Assembly (NCBI RefSeq): GCF_021535045.1
Contig: NZ_CP091056.1
Location: 248,001-312,000 of the forward strand
Length of the DNA stretch: 64,000 nucleotides
Reading direction: 5' to 3'
Source: Ornithinimicrobium sp. INDO-MA30-4
Lineage (GTDB): Bacteria; Actinomycetota; Actinomycetes; Actinomycetales; Dermatophilaceae
The notes beneath the pieces are model-generated. The model did not search any database, was not told the origin of the DNA, and saw only the letters and a list, made by a program, of their open reading frames with translations. Positions 8,596 through 21,081 of this stretch are shown here, one piece after another. Each line of letters starts with the position of its first letter. The first letter of the stretch is position 1. The position numbers and the translations under genes were made by a program.

Positions 8596-11500
8596 CGCCG
8601 CATGCGCAGGCCCTGCGGAGCGGTATGGAATCCGGCCCGTTGCAGCGCAGCAGACAGGGCGCTTTCGCCCAATGCAGTGCTGCCGTCGATCTTGGCCACC
8701 GTGAGACCGGACAACTTCCCCGAGCTGATGGCGCGAGCTATCTGTTGGGCTGCGGAGTCCAAGGCGGCCGTGTCGTCCGTCAAGTCAGCACCGTTTTGCC
8801 GCCTCGCTCAAGATAGAGCGCTAGTTCGCCCTCGTAGAGCAAAACCATCGCGCCCGCTTTGCGCCCAGGACGATGCGTGGCCTCGACATTGCTGTTTTCA
8901 GGCCAGCCAATAGAAGCACCAAACGGGTTGGCGGGGTCAGTGGCAGCCAGCAAAACAGCTGCCTGAGGCTCCGCCGTTCGTTGTGGCGTCCCAGCCGCTC
9001 GGAGTCGATCTACCGCCCCAGAACTGCCGAATTGGGCGGCGCCCAATGCTCAACGAAATAGCCGCGGCGGACCTTGCCGGCTTCCTCAGCGGCGGCCAGG
9101 ATCCGATAGACCCCGGCATACCCGCCGACGATGCCTTCGGCAGCCACACTGCCGCGGGTCAAAACGCCATAGCGATCGAGGAGTTGCTCGGCCCCGGCTA
9201 GCCCGCGGATCGTGTCGTCAGTTTCGATGGGGGCAGCAAGACCATCGGCCCACCGCGCTCGGCGGTCCGCTGCGCGATGGCATGGCGGGCCGACCAGGGC
9301 GGCTGCTTGCCAGGCCGATGGAGGGGCGACTATAGCGATGGCTGCGCGGTGCGGTCTTGCGAGACTTGTGGCTGGTGCGGCCACCGGCCAGCAGCGCTCG
9401 CAGCGGGGCGAAAGTGTCGCCGGTGAGATGTCCGGCCCAGGCCAGATCCCAGATCGAGGCCAGCAGTGTCGTGTCGTCAACGATGCCACCGCCTTCACCA
9501 GAAGCGCGCCCGACAGCGTCGCTCAAGGCCCGGAAGAAGTACGCGCCACCGACTCGCAGGGCGTCGAGCACGCGCTGGCTAAGGTCGTCATCAGTCACTG
9601 TGGGAGGAGCCAAGGTCAGGTGTGCCGTTTCGGCGAGATGCAGCGACACCCACCCATCGTCACCGGGCGCAGAGCCGTGGCCCTGCCACAGGACTTCGCC
9701 ACTGCTCATCAGCTCATCCAGCATTGCCGGCACGTAGTTGGTGACGCGTGCTGGCAAGATCAACGATTCAATGGCGCTGGCTGGCAGCTGTGCACCGGCT
9801 AGTTGCTCAACGGCACGCAGAGCGCCGTCCACGCCGCGCATACCGCCAATCGCTTGCCACTGAGGCAAGAACCGAGCGTAGGTGGCGTGATCAACCGGTT
9901 CGACCTCTTGGCGAAGGGCGGCGAGGATCGTCGGCGCAGGCTGCGCAACACGTCTGGGTCGCACAAATCTGTAGCGCCCTGATCGGCCTGACCCGCCGTA
10001 AGCGGTCGCAGAGCACCCTCGGTGAGCCGGCCATCGCTGATCAATCGACGCGCGACATCGCGGACGACAGCCCCACCTAACCCGTAGCGATCGGCAACCT
10101 CGGAAGCAGTGAAAGGGGTGGGTGCGTGCGTAGCGGACGACGAGGTCGCCTAGCGGATCGGCAACTGACTCCGTGAAGATGCTGGCCACGCCCGGTGGCA
10201 GCGGCACTCCCAGGGCATCGCGCAGTCTGGCTGCGTCTTGCGCGTCGGCCCAGCGGTCCTGGCCGGCGATCCGCACCAAGATGATGCGTCGCTGGTCTTG
10301 CAGCCCGGCTAGCCAGCCATCCGCCTGATCACGGACGGGCTCTTGGGTGCGCTCGCCGATCTCACTCGTGTCCAACGGGCCTAACGTGCGCAACAGATCA
10401 ACCACGTCGTCGGCGTCGCGGCAGGCCCGCTCCGGCAGGAGTCGCTGCAACTCCAGATAAGTGCGCTCCACCACCGAGGGGTCAAGCAGATCACGCAGTG
10501 CCGCCCCATCGCCGCGGCCCAGCAACTCAGCCAGCAGGGCAGGGTCCAGGCTCAGTGCAGCGGCGCGGCGCTCGGCGATCGGCGAGTCGCCCTCGTACAA
10601 GAACTGGCCCAGATATCCCATCAGCAACGAGCGGGCCATCGGTGATGGGGTCGTGGTGGCCACCGTGACGATCCGCACCGAGCGGTTCTCAATCGAGGCC
10701 ATCAAATCGCGCAGGGCATCAACGTCATAGACGTCCTGTAAGCACTCGCGGACCGCCTCGAGCACGATGGGAAAACTGGGATATTGCGAGGCGACTTCAA
10801 GGAGTTGTGCCGAGCGCTGCCGTTGTTGCCACAAGGGCTGGCGCTTGCCGGGTTTGCGGCGAGGCAGCAGCAGCGCTCTGGCCGCACATTCACGGAAGCG
10901 GGCGGCAAGAGGGCCGAGCCACCGACCTCCTCGGTGACCAGGGCGTGGACTTCGTCGGCGTCGAGAGTGATGGCCGCGGCCAGATCAGCGTCGAACGACT
11001 TCATCGAGTCGCTGTCGTCACTCAAATCGGGCAAGCGCAGCACGATGCCGTCGTCGGCAGCCATGGCCTGCACATCGGTGCCGAACCGCTCACGCAGTCT
11101 TGCCGACAGGCACAACGCCCAGGGGGCGTGCACGGGCGTGCCAAACGGCGTGTGTATGACGACGCGCCAGTCACCGATCTCGTCCCGGAAACGCTCAACC
11201 ACAATGGTGTTGTCGTCCGGCAGGGAGGTCGTGGCTTCCTTTGCTCCTCGAGATAATCGAGCACATTGGCACTCGCCCACTCGTCGAGGCCACTGGCACG
11301 CAGGTCACGCTCGGCCTGCTCGCGAGGTGCGGCGGCGGTGGTGCGCACGAAGGCGCCCAGGGCCTGACCCAACTCAGCCGGTCGGCCCAGCGAGTCGCCC
11401 TTCCAAACGGCAACCGACCAATCTGCCCCGGTGCTGGAGTGACCAAGACCTGGTCGTGAGTGATGTCTTCGATGCGCCACGAGGTGGTGCCGAGGGTGAA

Positions 11501-13316
11501 GACGTCTCCTACCCGGGACTCATAGACCATTTCTTCATCGAGCTCACCGACACGACGTCCGGGTCCATCGCCGGTAGCGAGCATCACCGCATACAAGCCA
11601 CGATCCGGGATGGTGCCGCCGGAGGTAACGGCGAGGAGTTGAGCCCCGCGCCGGGCTGACACGGTGTTGGTCAAACGGTCCCACGTGATTCGCGGTTTGA
11701 GGTCCGCGAAGTCCTCACTGGGATAGCGGCCAGCCAGCATGTCCAAGGTCGCCTCGAAGATGCTGCGGGGGAGGAGGCAAAGCCTGCCGAGCGGCGGAAC
11801 AGGTCGAACATGTCATCGACCGCCCACTCATCCAGGGCAACCATCGCGACCATCTGCTGAGCCAACACATCCAGCGGGTTCGTCGGCACTCGCATGGCTT
11901 CGATCCCGCCACTGCGCATCCGCTCAACGACAACGGCGGTTTGCAGCAGGTCGCCCCGGTGCTTGGGAAAGAACACTCCGCGTGAGGTGGCGCCGACTTG
12001 GTGGCCGGCTCGACCCACGCGTTGCAACCCACTGGCCACGCTCGGTGGTGACTCGATCTGGACAACGAGGTCTACTGCGCCCATGTCGATGCCCAATTCC
12101 AGCGAACTGGTGGCGACCACGGCTGGCAGGGAGCCAGTTTTAGCGCGTTTTCAATATCGGCGCGGTGCTCTTTGCTGACTGATCCATGGTGGGCGCGAGC
12201 GAGGACCGGTGGTGCGGCGGTGGCGATACCCGCAGCCCCCATGACTTGGGCAGGACTGTTGTTGCCCTCGTCGGAGGGAGCCTTGCTGGGGTGTGCGCTC
12301 TCCCACAAGTCATTCATGTGGTTTGTTAGCCGCTCGGCCAGCCGGCGTGAGTTGGCAAAAACGAGCGTGGATGATGCTTGGTCGACCAAGTCCACCACTT
12401 CACGTTCGACGTGCGGCCAGATGGAGGCTCGCTCGATCGGGTCGCTGCTGGGGGCCCAGTCGTCGATCGGCGGCAGGCCAGGCAGATCTGGCAGGACTGG
12501 GCCGTCAAGCGCGGCTGCAGCCTCGTTTTCGGCGGACTCGTCGCGAGCAGCCGCGCTGGGTAGAGGCTGAGTGGGGGCGGCGAGACCGGGATCCGTCATG
12601 TCAGGCACCGGCACCCGGACCTGTAGATCCCAGGACTTCGTCGTCGGCGGCGAAACGATGGTGGCCGGGCTGGAACCCGTCAGATAGCGGGCCACCTCTT
12701 CGACCGGGCGAACTGTCGCCGATAGGCCGATGCGCTGGGTCGGCTTGTCGAGGAGGGCGTCGAGGCGATCAAGAGTGACAGCTAAGTGAGCACCTCGTTT
12801 GGTGCCAGCAACGGCGTGAACTTCATCCACGATCACCGTTTCAACGCCGCTGAGTGCTTCACGGGCCGCCGAAGTCAGCAGCAGGAAGAGCGACTCAGGG
12901 GTGGTGATGAGGACATCGGCGCCGTTCTTGGCAAAGGCGCGTCGCTCGGCGGCCGGGGTGTCTCCGGAGCGCATAGCCACCGATACGCCGGGGAGCTCGT
13001 GCCCGGCCCGACGTGCGGCGTGCTGAATACCGACCAAGGGAGAGCGCAAGTTGCGTTCGACATCGACTGCCAGGGCTTTGAGAGGGCTGACGTAGATGAC
13101 GCGGCACCGTGCTTGGTCGGCTGGGCGCGGATCGGCCCACAGGCGGTCTAACGACCAGAGAAACGCGGCCAGGGTCTTTCCTGAGCCGGTAGGCGCAACC
13201 ACCAGGGTGTGGTTGCCAGCCGAGATCGACTCCCAGGCGCCAGCCTGAGCGGGCGTGGCTTGTCCGAACGAGGACTCAAACCACGCCTGAGTCGCCGCAG
13301 TGAAGCGGCCGAGCAC
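8592..13316 (-). CDS. lhr: Lhr-family ATP-dependent DNA helicase (about ten frameshifts)
   Basis: Very large (~1570 aa) superfamily-2 3'-5' helicase acting in DNA repair. The N-terminal half shows ATPAQAGAW (Q-motif-like), Walker A APTGSGKTLAAF, VSPLKALAVD, TTPESLFLLL, DEVH (DEAH box variant), and GLSATVRPVEEVA. Motifs in the second RecA domain include SSLELGIDMG and GLQRVGRAGHQVG. The remainder is the winged-helix plus Lhr-core C-terminal region, ending in APQGLRMRR. Frame breaks lie near 12095, 11745, 11385, 11255, 10820, 10130, 9950, 9380, 9045 and 8785, all with continuous family-like sequence across them. The start is uncertain; GTG 13316 gives the usual MLGRFTAATQAWFESSFG opening. The stop overlaps the convergent M15-like gene. 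Confidence 0.9.
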
Positions 13317-13321
13317 ATCGC

Positions 13322-13530
13322 TCAGTTCTGCTGGTCCTTGCGCTGCGGCACGAGGCGGGGGCGCTGCTCGGTGACAACTTCGTTGCCGTATGCGCCGGTC
13401 ACCGGGGAGGCGTCGGGCGCTCCATCTCCTTGGCATGGTGATGGTTGGTGATGTGCGGGGGCGTCCAAATTTTCAAGGCGATAAGCGCCTTCTGCCACCA
13501 GGCAAATTCACGGTTATCCGAGTTGCTCAC
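13322..13530 (-). CDS. Small hypothetical protein upstream of lhr (one frameshift)
   Basis: GTG at 13530 opens a frame reading MSNSDNREFAWWQKALIALK, rich in Trp and Lys, which runs into a stop near 13410. One frame change there leads into DASPVTGAYGNEVVTEQRPR and a tail ending KDQQN, with TGA at 13322-13324, six nt from the proposed lhr start. The spacing and the coherent charged composition suggest a real 69-aa gene translationally coupled to lhr. I do not recognise the family. It could equally be a chance frame. Confidence 0.35.
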
Positions 13531-13676
13531 GCTTGCCACCAGGCCCTTCGTTGTCGAATACGTCTTACCGAGCGTCGCGCTGCGACACGTCCTGCTGGCA
13601 TTCTGCCGTAGTTAGGCAGTCGCCGGGCACAACGCATACACATTTCTTGTCACAGTGAGTTTAGTCTGTTGGTGAG

Positions 13677-15526
13677 ATGAAGGACTTTCCGCCGCGGGTA
13701 ACGGCATTTGAAGGCTCCGGGGACAACGAACCAGACACTCACTCAGCTTGGCGCTATTTGCGCTGGGTGCTGAGAGATCAGTGGGGCTTGGTCGTGTTGG
13801 CCTCGGCCTTCAGCATGCTCTGGATCCTGCCCTCTGCGCTGACTCCCTGGATTGTCGGGCACGCGATCGACGATGGCATTGCCGGCGGAGAAACGACTGC
13901 TCTGGTGGGCTGGGTTGGCCTGCTGTTGGCGATCACCTTGGTGGCCGCAATCACCGGAGCCATGGGCCACACGATTGTGGTGCGAGCCTGGTTGGTTGCG
14001 CTCTATGGCACTGCCCTGTTGGTAGCGCGAAAAGGCCTGCAGTTGGGCCATGTGCTGCCGCGACGCACCCCCACCGGTGAAGTGCTCAGTGTTGCCGAGA
14101 GCGATGGCAACCAGTTCGGCGCCTTTGTGGAAATCACGGCGCGAGTGATCGGCAACCTCTTTGCCTATGCCATCGTCGCGGCCATTGTTTTGAGCACATC
14201 CCTGCGACTCGGCCTGATTATGTTGCTGGTTACCCCATTGCTCGTGATCACGACAGCACCCTTGATGCGACCTCTCACTAGGGCACAAGGCAAAGAGCGG
14301 TCTCGTGACTCGGAGTTAACGTCGCAAGCCACCGATATCGTCGCGGGCCTGCGAGTGTTGCGAGGATCGGCGGAGAAACCACCTTCGGCGACAACTATGC
14401 CCGGCAATCTCAGCGGGTTCGGGTGGCTGGGGTGCGGGCAGGCGTCTGGGCGGGCTTGGTCGATGCCATCGGCGTTTTGCTCTCCGGCCTCTTTCTGGTG
14501 GCGCTGATGGTGCAAGGCGTCGAAGAGTTGCGTGCCGAGCGCATTGAGATTGGCGAGTTGATCGCCTTTCTGGGCTACGCACTCTTTTGGTGCAGCCGAT
14601 TCGCACGTTCTTTGAGTTTGCTCAGAAGGTCACGAAGTCATTGGTGGCGGCACGCAAGTCAGTGGGGGTGCTCGGACAACCAAACCCGTGGCCACAGATT
14701 GAGCAGTCCCCGCCGCTGCAGGGCGACCTCGTCGACGAACGCAGCGGCTTGCGGGCTCGCGACGGAGTGCTGACCATGGTGGTGAGCGCAGACCCCAGCG
14801 CCACCGCAGCCTTGGCGGATCGGCTTGGCCGCTATCTGCCACGCGGCACCGACGCGCCCTCGATGAAGGTTGATGACCTGAGCGGCGCGGCTGCCAAGAA
14901 AGCACGCAGAGAAGCCGAGCAACAACGGGCCGAGATCATCAAGCGCGACTTGAGTTTGCAGGCGCTCCAGCGGAAGTGACCCTCGGCGACGTTGACCTGT
15001 CACACGTGCCAATCGACACCTTGCGCGATCACATTTGGTCGGCGACACGGAGCCCTTCTTGTTTGCGGGCACGCTGCAGGAGGCCATCGATCCGCAGGGT
15101 GTCTGCACGCGAGCCCAAGCTGAAGAGGCGATGCAGTCCGCCGGGGCCCACGATGTCTACGAGGCCGTTCCCGGCGGATGGGCTGGCATCTTGGACGAGC
15201 GTGGGCGGGGGCTGTCGGGCGGCCAGCGACAGCGACTCGCGTTGGCCCGGGCGTTGGCCAGCAACCCGCCCGTCCTGATCCTGGTCGAGCCGACGTCTGC
15301 CGTTGACGCGCATACCGAGGCCTTGATTGCCAGCAGGCTCCCAGCCAGCAGAGCCGGTCAAACCACCGTCGTCATGACGACGTCTCCGCTGCTGTTGCAC
15401 CACGCAGAAGATGTCGTGTTGCTGCGCGATGGCCGCGTCGTTGGCCAGGGCAGCCATGACGAGTTGGTCGCGGCATCACCGGAGTACCGCGCTGTTGTCT
15501 TGCGGGAGGAATCGCATGTCGAATAG
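13677..15526 (+). CDS. ABC exporter half-transporter with degenerate Walker A (several frameshifts)
   Basis: Fused membrane plus nucleotide-binding subunit, ~618 aa. Six hydrophobic segments run from about 13770 to 14620 and include [17 protein letters not shown]. The nucleotide-binding domain lacks a usable P-loop: where GxxGxGKST is expected it has [19 protein letters not shown]. It retains the signature [15 protein letters not shown] and a Walker [16 protein letters not shown], in which the usual catalytic Asp-Glu is Val-Glu. Breaks lie near 14380, 14590, 14975 and 15035. The ATG of the next gene overlaps its 3' end by 11 nt. With that partner it forms a heterodimeric exporter with one consensus and one degenerate ATP site. 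Substrate unknown. Confidence 0.88.
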
Positions 15527-17446
15527 TGACTGGCTCGGCGATTCGGCGAAGACCTGGCGTGAAGAGACCGTCAACGGTCCGGATGTCGCTCCTGAACTTA
15601 TGCAACCCGCCGAAGGCAACTTGTCCGAACGTTGGCGTCATCTCTGGCAGCGAAACGCTATCCGTCGTGCCTGGGCACAGAAGTATGCCTCCACGGCGAT
15701 GAACCCTGAACGTGGGCTCCCCGTTGCGTCGGCCTCTGTTGTGCTCGCCTACATTCGTGGGTTGTTGGCCCAGCACCGCGGCTTGCTGATTGCCGTGGTG
15801 GTAGTCAATGCAGTCGCGGCGATTGCCGGCCTGGTGGTCCCGCTCTTGCTGGGCGACATTGTCGACTCGGTTACCGGCGGTAGCGTGCCCTTTGGCTGGA
15901 GCGTCACCACAATGTTTTGGCTGGTGGTGATAGCCCTCGTGTTCCAAACCGTCTTTACGTTCTTGTCCAAGTGGGCGGCGGCGAGTCTGGGCCATGGGGT
16001 GCTCGCCCAAGCCCGTGAGTATGTCGTTCGGACCATTCTGCGACTGCCGCTAGGCCGTGTGGAATCGGCGAGCACTGGTGACTTGATCACCCGAGTCACC
16101 AGAGATGTCAGCTCGATGTGAGGGGGGGTTCGGTGGGCACTCCCGAGGTGCTCATCGCCGCTATCACCGCCATCCTGACGATCGCGGCGATGGGGTTCAA
16201 TAGTTGGCAACTCACCGTGCCCGTGGTCATCCTGATCATCCTCGCTTGGCCGATGATTCGTTACTACCTCAGGCATGCCCCTGCTGGATACCTGGCTGAA
16301 GGCGCCAGCTATAGCCGCATCAATTCATCGCTGACCGAAGCGGTTGAGGGCTCGCGCACCGTTGAGTCACTGCGCATGCGCCGGGTCAGGCTGCGCGCGA
16401 TTGAGCGTGATATCGCCCATTCTGGCCAGTGCGAGCGCTACACGATGACGCTGCGCAACCAACTGTTCGTCGTGATGGATATGGCCTTCAGCCTGCCCAG
16501 GGTGTTTACCTTGGCGATCGGGGCGTGGGGGATCTCGGGGGGATGGCTCACGTTGGGCCAAGTCACCACTGGCGTCTTGTATGTCGAGACGCTCTACCTG
16601 CCCTTTGATCGTCTCGTCATGACAGCCGATCACCTGCAGGTTGCAGTGGCCTCGAGCACCCGCCTGTTGGGTATCGCCGAAGTGCCTGATGATCGCATGG
16701 TCGGTGATGAACGCCCTGAGCATGACCGAGTCAAGGGCGAGGACTTGCACTATGCCTACCGCCCTGGAGTGAACGTTCTGCACGGCATCGACGTCGAGTT
16801 GGCGGCGGGGGAGCGGTTGGCCATCGTGGGGCCTTCGGGGTCAGGCAAGTCGACATTGGGTCGGCTCTTGGCGGGCATTCACGCGCCGACGCAAGGCCGA
16901 GCCACTGTTGGCGAAGTCGATCTCACCGCGATTCCGCTCAACGATTTGCGGGCGCAGGTTGCGTTGGTGACTCAAGAGCACCACATCTTTCGTGGCACGA
17001 TCCGCGACAACGTGGTTTTGGCGCGTGAAGATGCCGATGACGCCGCCGTGATGACTGCGCTTGAAACTGTGGGCGCCCAGCAGTGGGTGCGCGATGTCGA
17101 CAAGGGGTTGTTGACGCAGGTTGGGCCAGGCCACCTGGTGCCCACCCCGGCTCAGGCCCAACAGATTGCCTTGGCCAGGCTCATCCTGGCCAACCCGCAT
17201 ACTCTGGTGTTGGACGAGGCCACCTCGCTCATCGACCCACGGACTGCCCGACACCTCGAGGGCTCCCTCAACGCGCTGCTCACTGGTCGCACCGTGGTGG
17301 CGATCGCGCACCGCTTGCACACGGCACGTGACGCTGACCGAATTGCTGTCGTTGATGATGGCCGGATCATTGAGTTGGGCAGCCACGAGGAGTTGTTGGC
17401 CCACGACGGTGAGTATGCGGCGCTGTGGCGAGCCTGGACGTCCTAG
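15516..17446 (+). CDS. ABC exporter half-transporter with intact Walker A and degenerate signature (one frameshift)
   Basis: Second subunit (~643 aa) of the exporter. A ~90-residue polar N-terminus precedes the membrane domain ([20 protein letters not shown] onward). The ATPase domain has a canonical Walker [17 protein letters not shown] near nt 16830, Q-loop [12 protein letters not shown], Walker [13 protein letters not shown] and H-loop [12 protein letters not shown]. The signature is degenerate ([13 protein letters not shown] instead of LSGGQ). This complements the partner, which has the reverse defect, so only one composite ATP site should hydrolyse. The break is near 16115, between VTRDVSSM and the following transmembrane part. 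It starts at ATG 15516 after GGAGGA. Confidence 0.9.
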
Positions 17447-17475
17447 TCGCCGCTGACGCTCGGTAGGGTCAGACC

Positions 17476-18645
17476 ATGACCTCGGCTCCAGATCAGCGGC
17501 GCTATCCCAGGCCGGACCTCTGGTCGTATTGGGGACGACGGCTATTGATCTTGGCCCTGTTGGTGCCGGTCTCTGGGCCAACTGCCAATGGCGTGCTGAC
17601 CTCACCAGGGTTTTGGATCTCGTTTGCGCTGGCCTTGCTGGCGCTGGTTGCGTGGCTATTGTGGTGGATCCCTGCAGGGGTGATCATCGAGGGCAGCCGG
17701 ATCGCGACTTATACGCTGGCCCGACCCATCCCAACCCTCGACGCTGGACTGACCTTTCCAGCGTGGTGGGTGCCACTGCCAAAGATCGCGTGGACAGCAC
17801 CAGCCGAGCCGTGCCCACCTGACTTTGTGGTCGAGCCTCGCGAAGGGTGAGACCTTGGGCTGGTTGCAGCGACGAACCTGTGCTCAGGCACGTAAAAACC
17901 TGATCGACACTCGGGGCGAACACCCAGTGGACAACTGGGTAGGAGAAACCGGCCCTTGGCGGGGACCCGGATATCGGTGATCGCGCTGAATGATGACTCG
18001 AGCCGTGACGTCCTGGGGCAAATGCAGCGCTATGCAATCCCGGTGGTCGAGGAAGGCCCACCTGCGTGGGCGCAACGAGGCTCCCGGCCAGGCGAGCTCA
18101 TCTACCCAGTCAGCGACGTCGCTGGGCGAGTCGGTCGAGCCTTCGCTTGGCTCGTTATTGGAATCGCATCGTTGGTACTGGTGGGCGCGCTGCCACCGCT
18201 GCTGCAGGCTGACGATTGGCAAGGCGCCGCATACCTGGTGGCAGGTTGTCTACTCGCGCTTGCCTTTGGTGCGTGGTTCATTCTTGCCCTGCGCTACAGA
18301 GCTGTGCTGGTGAGTGACGACGGGGCCGTGGGCTATCGCGCTCCGCTTACCTTCGCGCTGAAGCGCTTCCCTGTGCAGGACATTGTCTTGGTGACCCAAT
18401 TCAGCAGCACAAGCCCTATCGGCACGCAACGCAGCGTCGTCTTGTGGCGCAAGGGCCGCACGTCGCCCTTCGGCTCATTCCTCACGACGGGGCTCAGCGA
18501 GGCCGGCATGCAGGCAATCCGCCGGGCCAAAACTCAGCACGGATCGTTGTCGGCTCGGTCCCTGGAGGCGGGGGCCATCTCTCGCGTGGGCAGAGACCAC
18601 CTCGGCAGGGTTCTACAGGAGCACTCTTTGTATGTCCGGGCCTAG
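17476..18645 (+). CDS. Membrane protein of unknown function (two frameshifts)
   Basis: Starts MTSAPDQRRYPRPDLWSYWG and has two N-terminal membrane segments, a soluble region with a Trp-rich stretch (FPAWWVPLPKIAW), and, after breaks near 17850 and 17955, a second pair of hydrophobic segments. It ends in a ~110-residue soluble part containing LKRFPVQDIVLVTQFSS and SPFGSFLTTGLSEAGMQ. The repeated two-helix-plus-soluble layout resembles PH-domain-type actinobacterial membrane proteins, but I cannot assign a family. Two separate genes cannot be ruled out, but the reading continues across both breaks without a plausible new start. It is 29 nt downstream of the ABC exporter. Confidence 0.55.
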
Positions 18646-18699
18646 TGCTCGTCGCCGGCAGTGAATTTGTGCGCAACCGAGCGGGGTAGCGTGTGCGGC

Positions 18700-18921
18700 A
18701 TGCGATTGAGTGAGTTTTGGGCCCTGATGGAGCAAGAGTTTGGTGGAGCCTATGGCCGCTCAGTTGCGATGACCCATGTCATTCACGCCCTTCAAGACCG
18801 GACAGCGGTCGAAGCGATTGAGGCTGCTGTGCCGGTGCGTCGGGTGTGGACAGCTCTGTGCGATGACCTGCAAATTCCCGATGAGCGGCGCTTCCTGGCA
18901 GATCTCGGCAAGTCCAAGTAG
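18700..18921 (+). CDS. DUF3046 family protein
   Basis: A 73-aa protein beginning MRLSEFWALMEQEFGGAYGR and containing VPVRRVWTALCDDLQIPDERR, the full extent of DUF3046. Family members in Actinobacteria usually sit directly upstream of recA (in M. tuberculosis, Rv2738c next to Rv2737c), so the expected neighbour is recA. Here an 8.3-kb segment separates them. Function unknown. The start is ATG 18700; the gene ends 2 nt from the convergent stop of the hybrid kinase gene. Confidence 0.85.
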   Translation: MRLSEFWALMEQEFGGAYGRSVAMTHVIHALQDRTAVEAIEAAVPVRRVWTALCDDLQIPDERRFLADLGKSK

Positions 18922-18923
18922 TC

Positions 18924-21009
18924 CTAACTCTCGTGGTGGGAGGGAGTGTCTCCTGTCCAAAGTGTGCGCAGCAGTTCAATCGTTGTGTAGGGCTTGGGGA
19001 TGAAGGCGGCTGCCCCGGCGGACATAGCAGCGTCTTTGGAGTCCGGGGAGTTAACCCCACTGGTGGCCACGACGCGAACACAGGGGTCGATGCTCTTGAG
19101 CTGGCGCAAGAGCTCGGGGCCATCCATGACGGGCATCTTGATGTCGGTCAAGACCATGGCGATAGCGTCTCGTTGTTCGTGAAAAAGATCGATGGCCTCT
19201 TGCCCATCGGCCGCTAGCAGCACGTCATACCCACACTCTCCGAGCATTTGCGACAACGCTTTGCGGACAATCTGCCCGTCGTCAACAACCAGGATTTTCT
19301 CGCCATTGCCGCGATAGTCGACGGCACCAGTGGCATCGATGACTTCGTCACCAGCCTTGCCGTGGGCGGGCAGGAAGACCCTGAATGTGCTGCCCTGACC
19401 CGGTTCGGTCTGCACGTCGATGAATCCACCGTGGGTCGTCACGATGGACTGCGCTGAAGAAAGCCCAATGCCCGTGCCTGTTGGCTTCTGGGTAAAAAAT
19501 GGGTCGAAAATCTGCGGCAAGATGTCGGGCTCGATGCCATGACCAGTGTCGGTGATCTCAACCAAGCAATAGTGTTCTTCGCTTGCGCCGGGAGCCCGGT
19601 CCGGGTGCATGCCCTCAACGACTGAGTCAGGTGCCGCGATATTGAGGATGCCACCTTCAGACATCGCGTCCCGTGCGTTCACACAGAGATTGACGAGCAC
19701 CTGATGGAGTTGCGTCGGGTCGCCTTCGACGAGCGATAAGTCATCCGAAATGTTGGTGGTGACCTGGATGTGGGGATGGAAGGTCTCGAGCAATCTTGGC
19801 GGTCTCCTGCACAATCTGGTCGAGGCGCAGGGCTAGTCGGTTGCCTTCGGTGCCCCGGGCAAAGCCCAGGAGTTGACCGACCAAGTCCGCAGCCCGCTTG
19901 GCACTCGACTCAATCCCCGAAAGCTGACCCAGGGTGGCCGAATCGCCAGCATGCTCTTCGGTGAGCATGTCGCAATACAACAAGATCGGCGACAAAACAT
20001 TGTTGAGGTCGTGAGCAATCCCGCCTGCTAGCGTCCCGATGCTCTCCATCCGTTGTGCTCGGAAGAAGTGCCGCTCCATCCGCTTGCGTTCAGTGATGTC
20101 GGTGATGATCGCCATGATGGCGTTAGGTTTGCCTCGACTGTCACCGATCAGGCTTAAACGGCAGTCGCCGACCGCGGCCTCACCTCCAACCCGAGAGAAC
20201 TCCAACTCGCCGCTCCACTCGCCGTCAGCCAGTGTGCGTTCAAATCCATCGCAGAGTCGCTCGTGGTCAGCGGTCACAACTTCTTCAAGCGGAGTGCCGA
20301 TCGCTTCGCTCCTCGGCCAGCCAAAGAGCCGATCGGCGCTGTCATTCCAGGTCGTAACCAAGCGGTTGAGGTCCACGACAAAGATTGCATCGTGAGCATT
20401 CTCAACCAGCATGGCCTGCTGCTGGAGTTGTTCCTCTCCGCGTTTGCGCTCGTCAATGTCGGTATGAGTGCCAATCATCCGGGTAAGCCTGCCCTGCTGA
20501 TCCCATCGCACGGCGCGACCCCGGGTTTGGACCCACTTGTAGTGGCCAGACTTGGTGCGGATGCGGAAATCAGCGCTGTAGATACTGCTCTGACCATCAA
20601 GGTGTGCCTGCAAAGCGTGCGAGGTAGCGACCACGTCGTCTGGGTGTATCCGGTCGGACCACTCAGTCACGCTGTCGGACCACTCTTCGACCTCGAAACC
20701 GAGCATGTGGATGTACTGGTCACTCATGTAGTGATAACCGTCCAGGAGGTTCCAGTCCCACACCCCGAGATCACTCGACACGAGGGCGAAGTACCAACGG
20801 TCACTGTGGAGCAGGGCCTCGGCTTCGCGTTCCCGGGTGGCTGCTGGTGTACGAGGTAGGTCGGCAATGTCCCGGGAGCCAAGGTCGAAATGGGGGCGGC
20901 TGGCACCTTCATGGTCAACTTCTTGAGCCCTGGCTTTGAGATTGGCGAACATCGCGATAAGCCGGGCTTCGTTGCCCGGGCCAGGTTCGGTCACATTCGC
21001 AGATTCCAT
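18924..21009 (-). CDS. PAS-PAS hybrid histidine kinase with C-terminal receiver, copy 1 (one frameshift)
   Basis: Cytoplasmic sensor (~695 aa) with no membrane segment. A first PAS domain ([22 protein letters not shown] end [13 protein letters not shown]) and a second ([24 protein letters not shown] end [10 protein letters not shown]) precede HisKA with H-box [13 protein letters not shown]. The HATPase follows with N-box [15 protein letters not shown] and [10 protein letters not shown], then a receiver with ILVVDDGQ, phospho-acceptor VLTDIKMPVMDG and the switch Lys in IPKPYT. One break near 19790 joins the halves. ATG 21009 follows GTGAGGT. No output regulator is encoded next to it. It is a close paralogue of the next gene upstream, with which it probably forms an operon. 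Confidence 0.9.
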
Positions 21010-21081
21010 GTCAGACCTCACTTTTGACGGTTCCCCATTGTTGCGTGCACGCGGAACGCAGTCCTATTTGTGAGCACTTTC

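Noticed and set aside
10784..11659. 291-codon plus-strand frame inside lhr
   Set aside because: Composition is antisense-like and the minus strand carries continuous Lhr sequence through the frame breaks.
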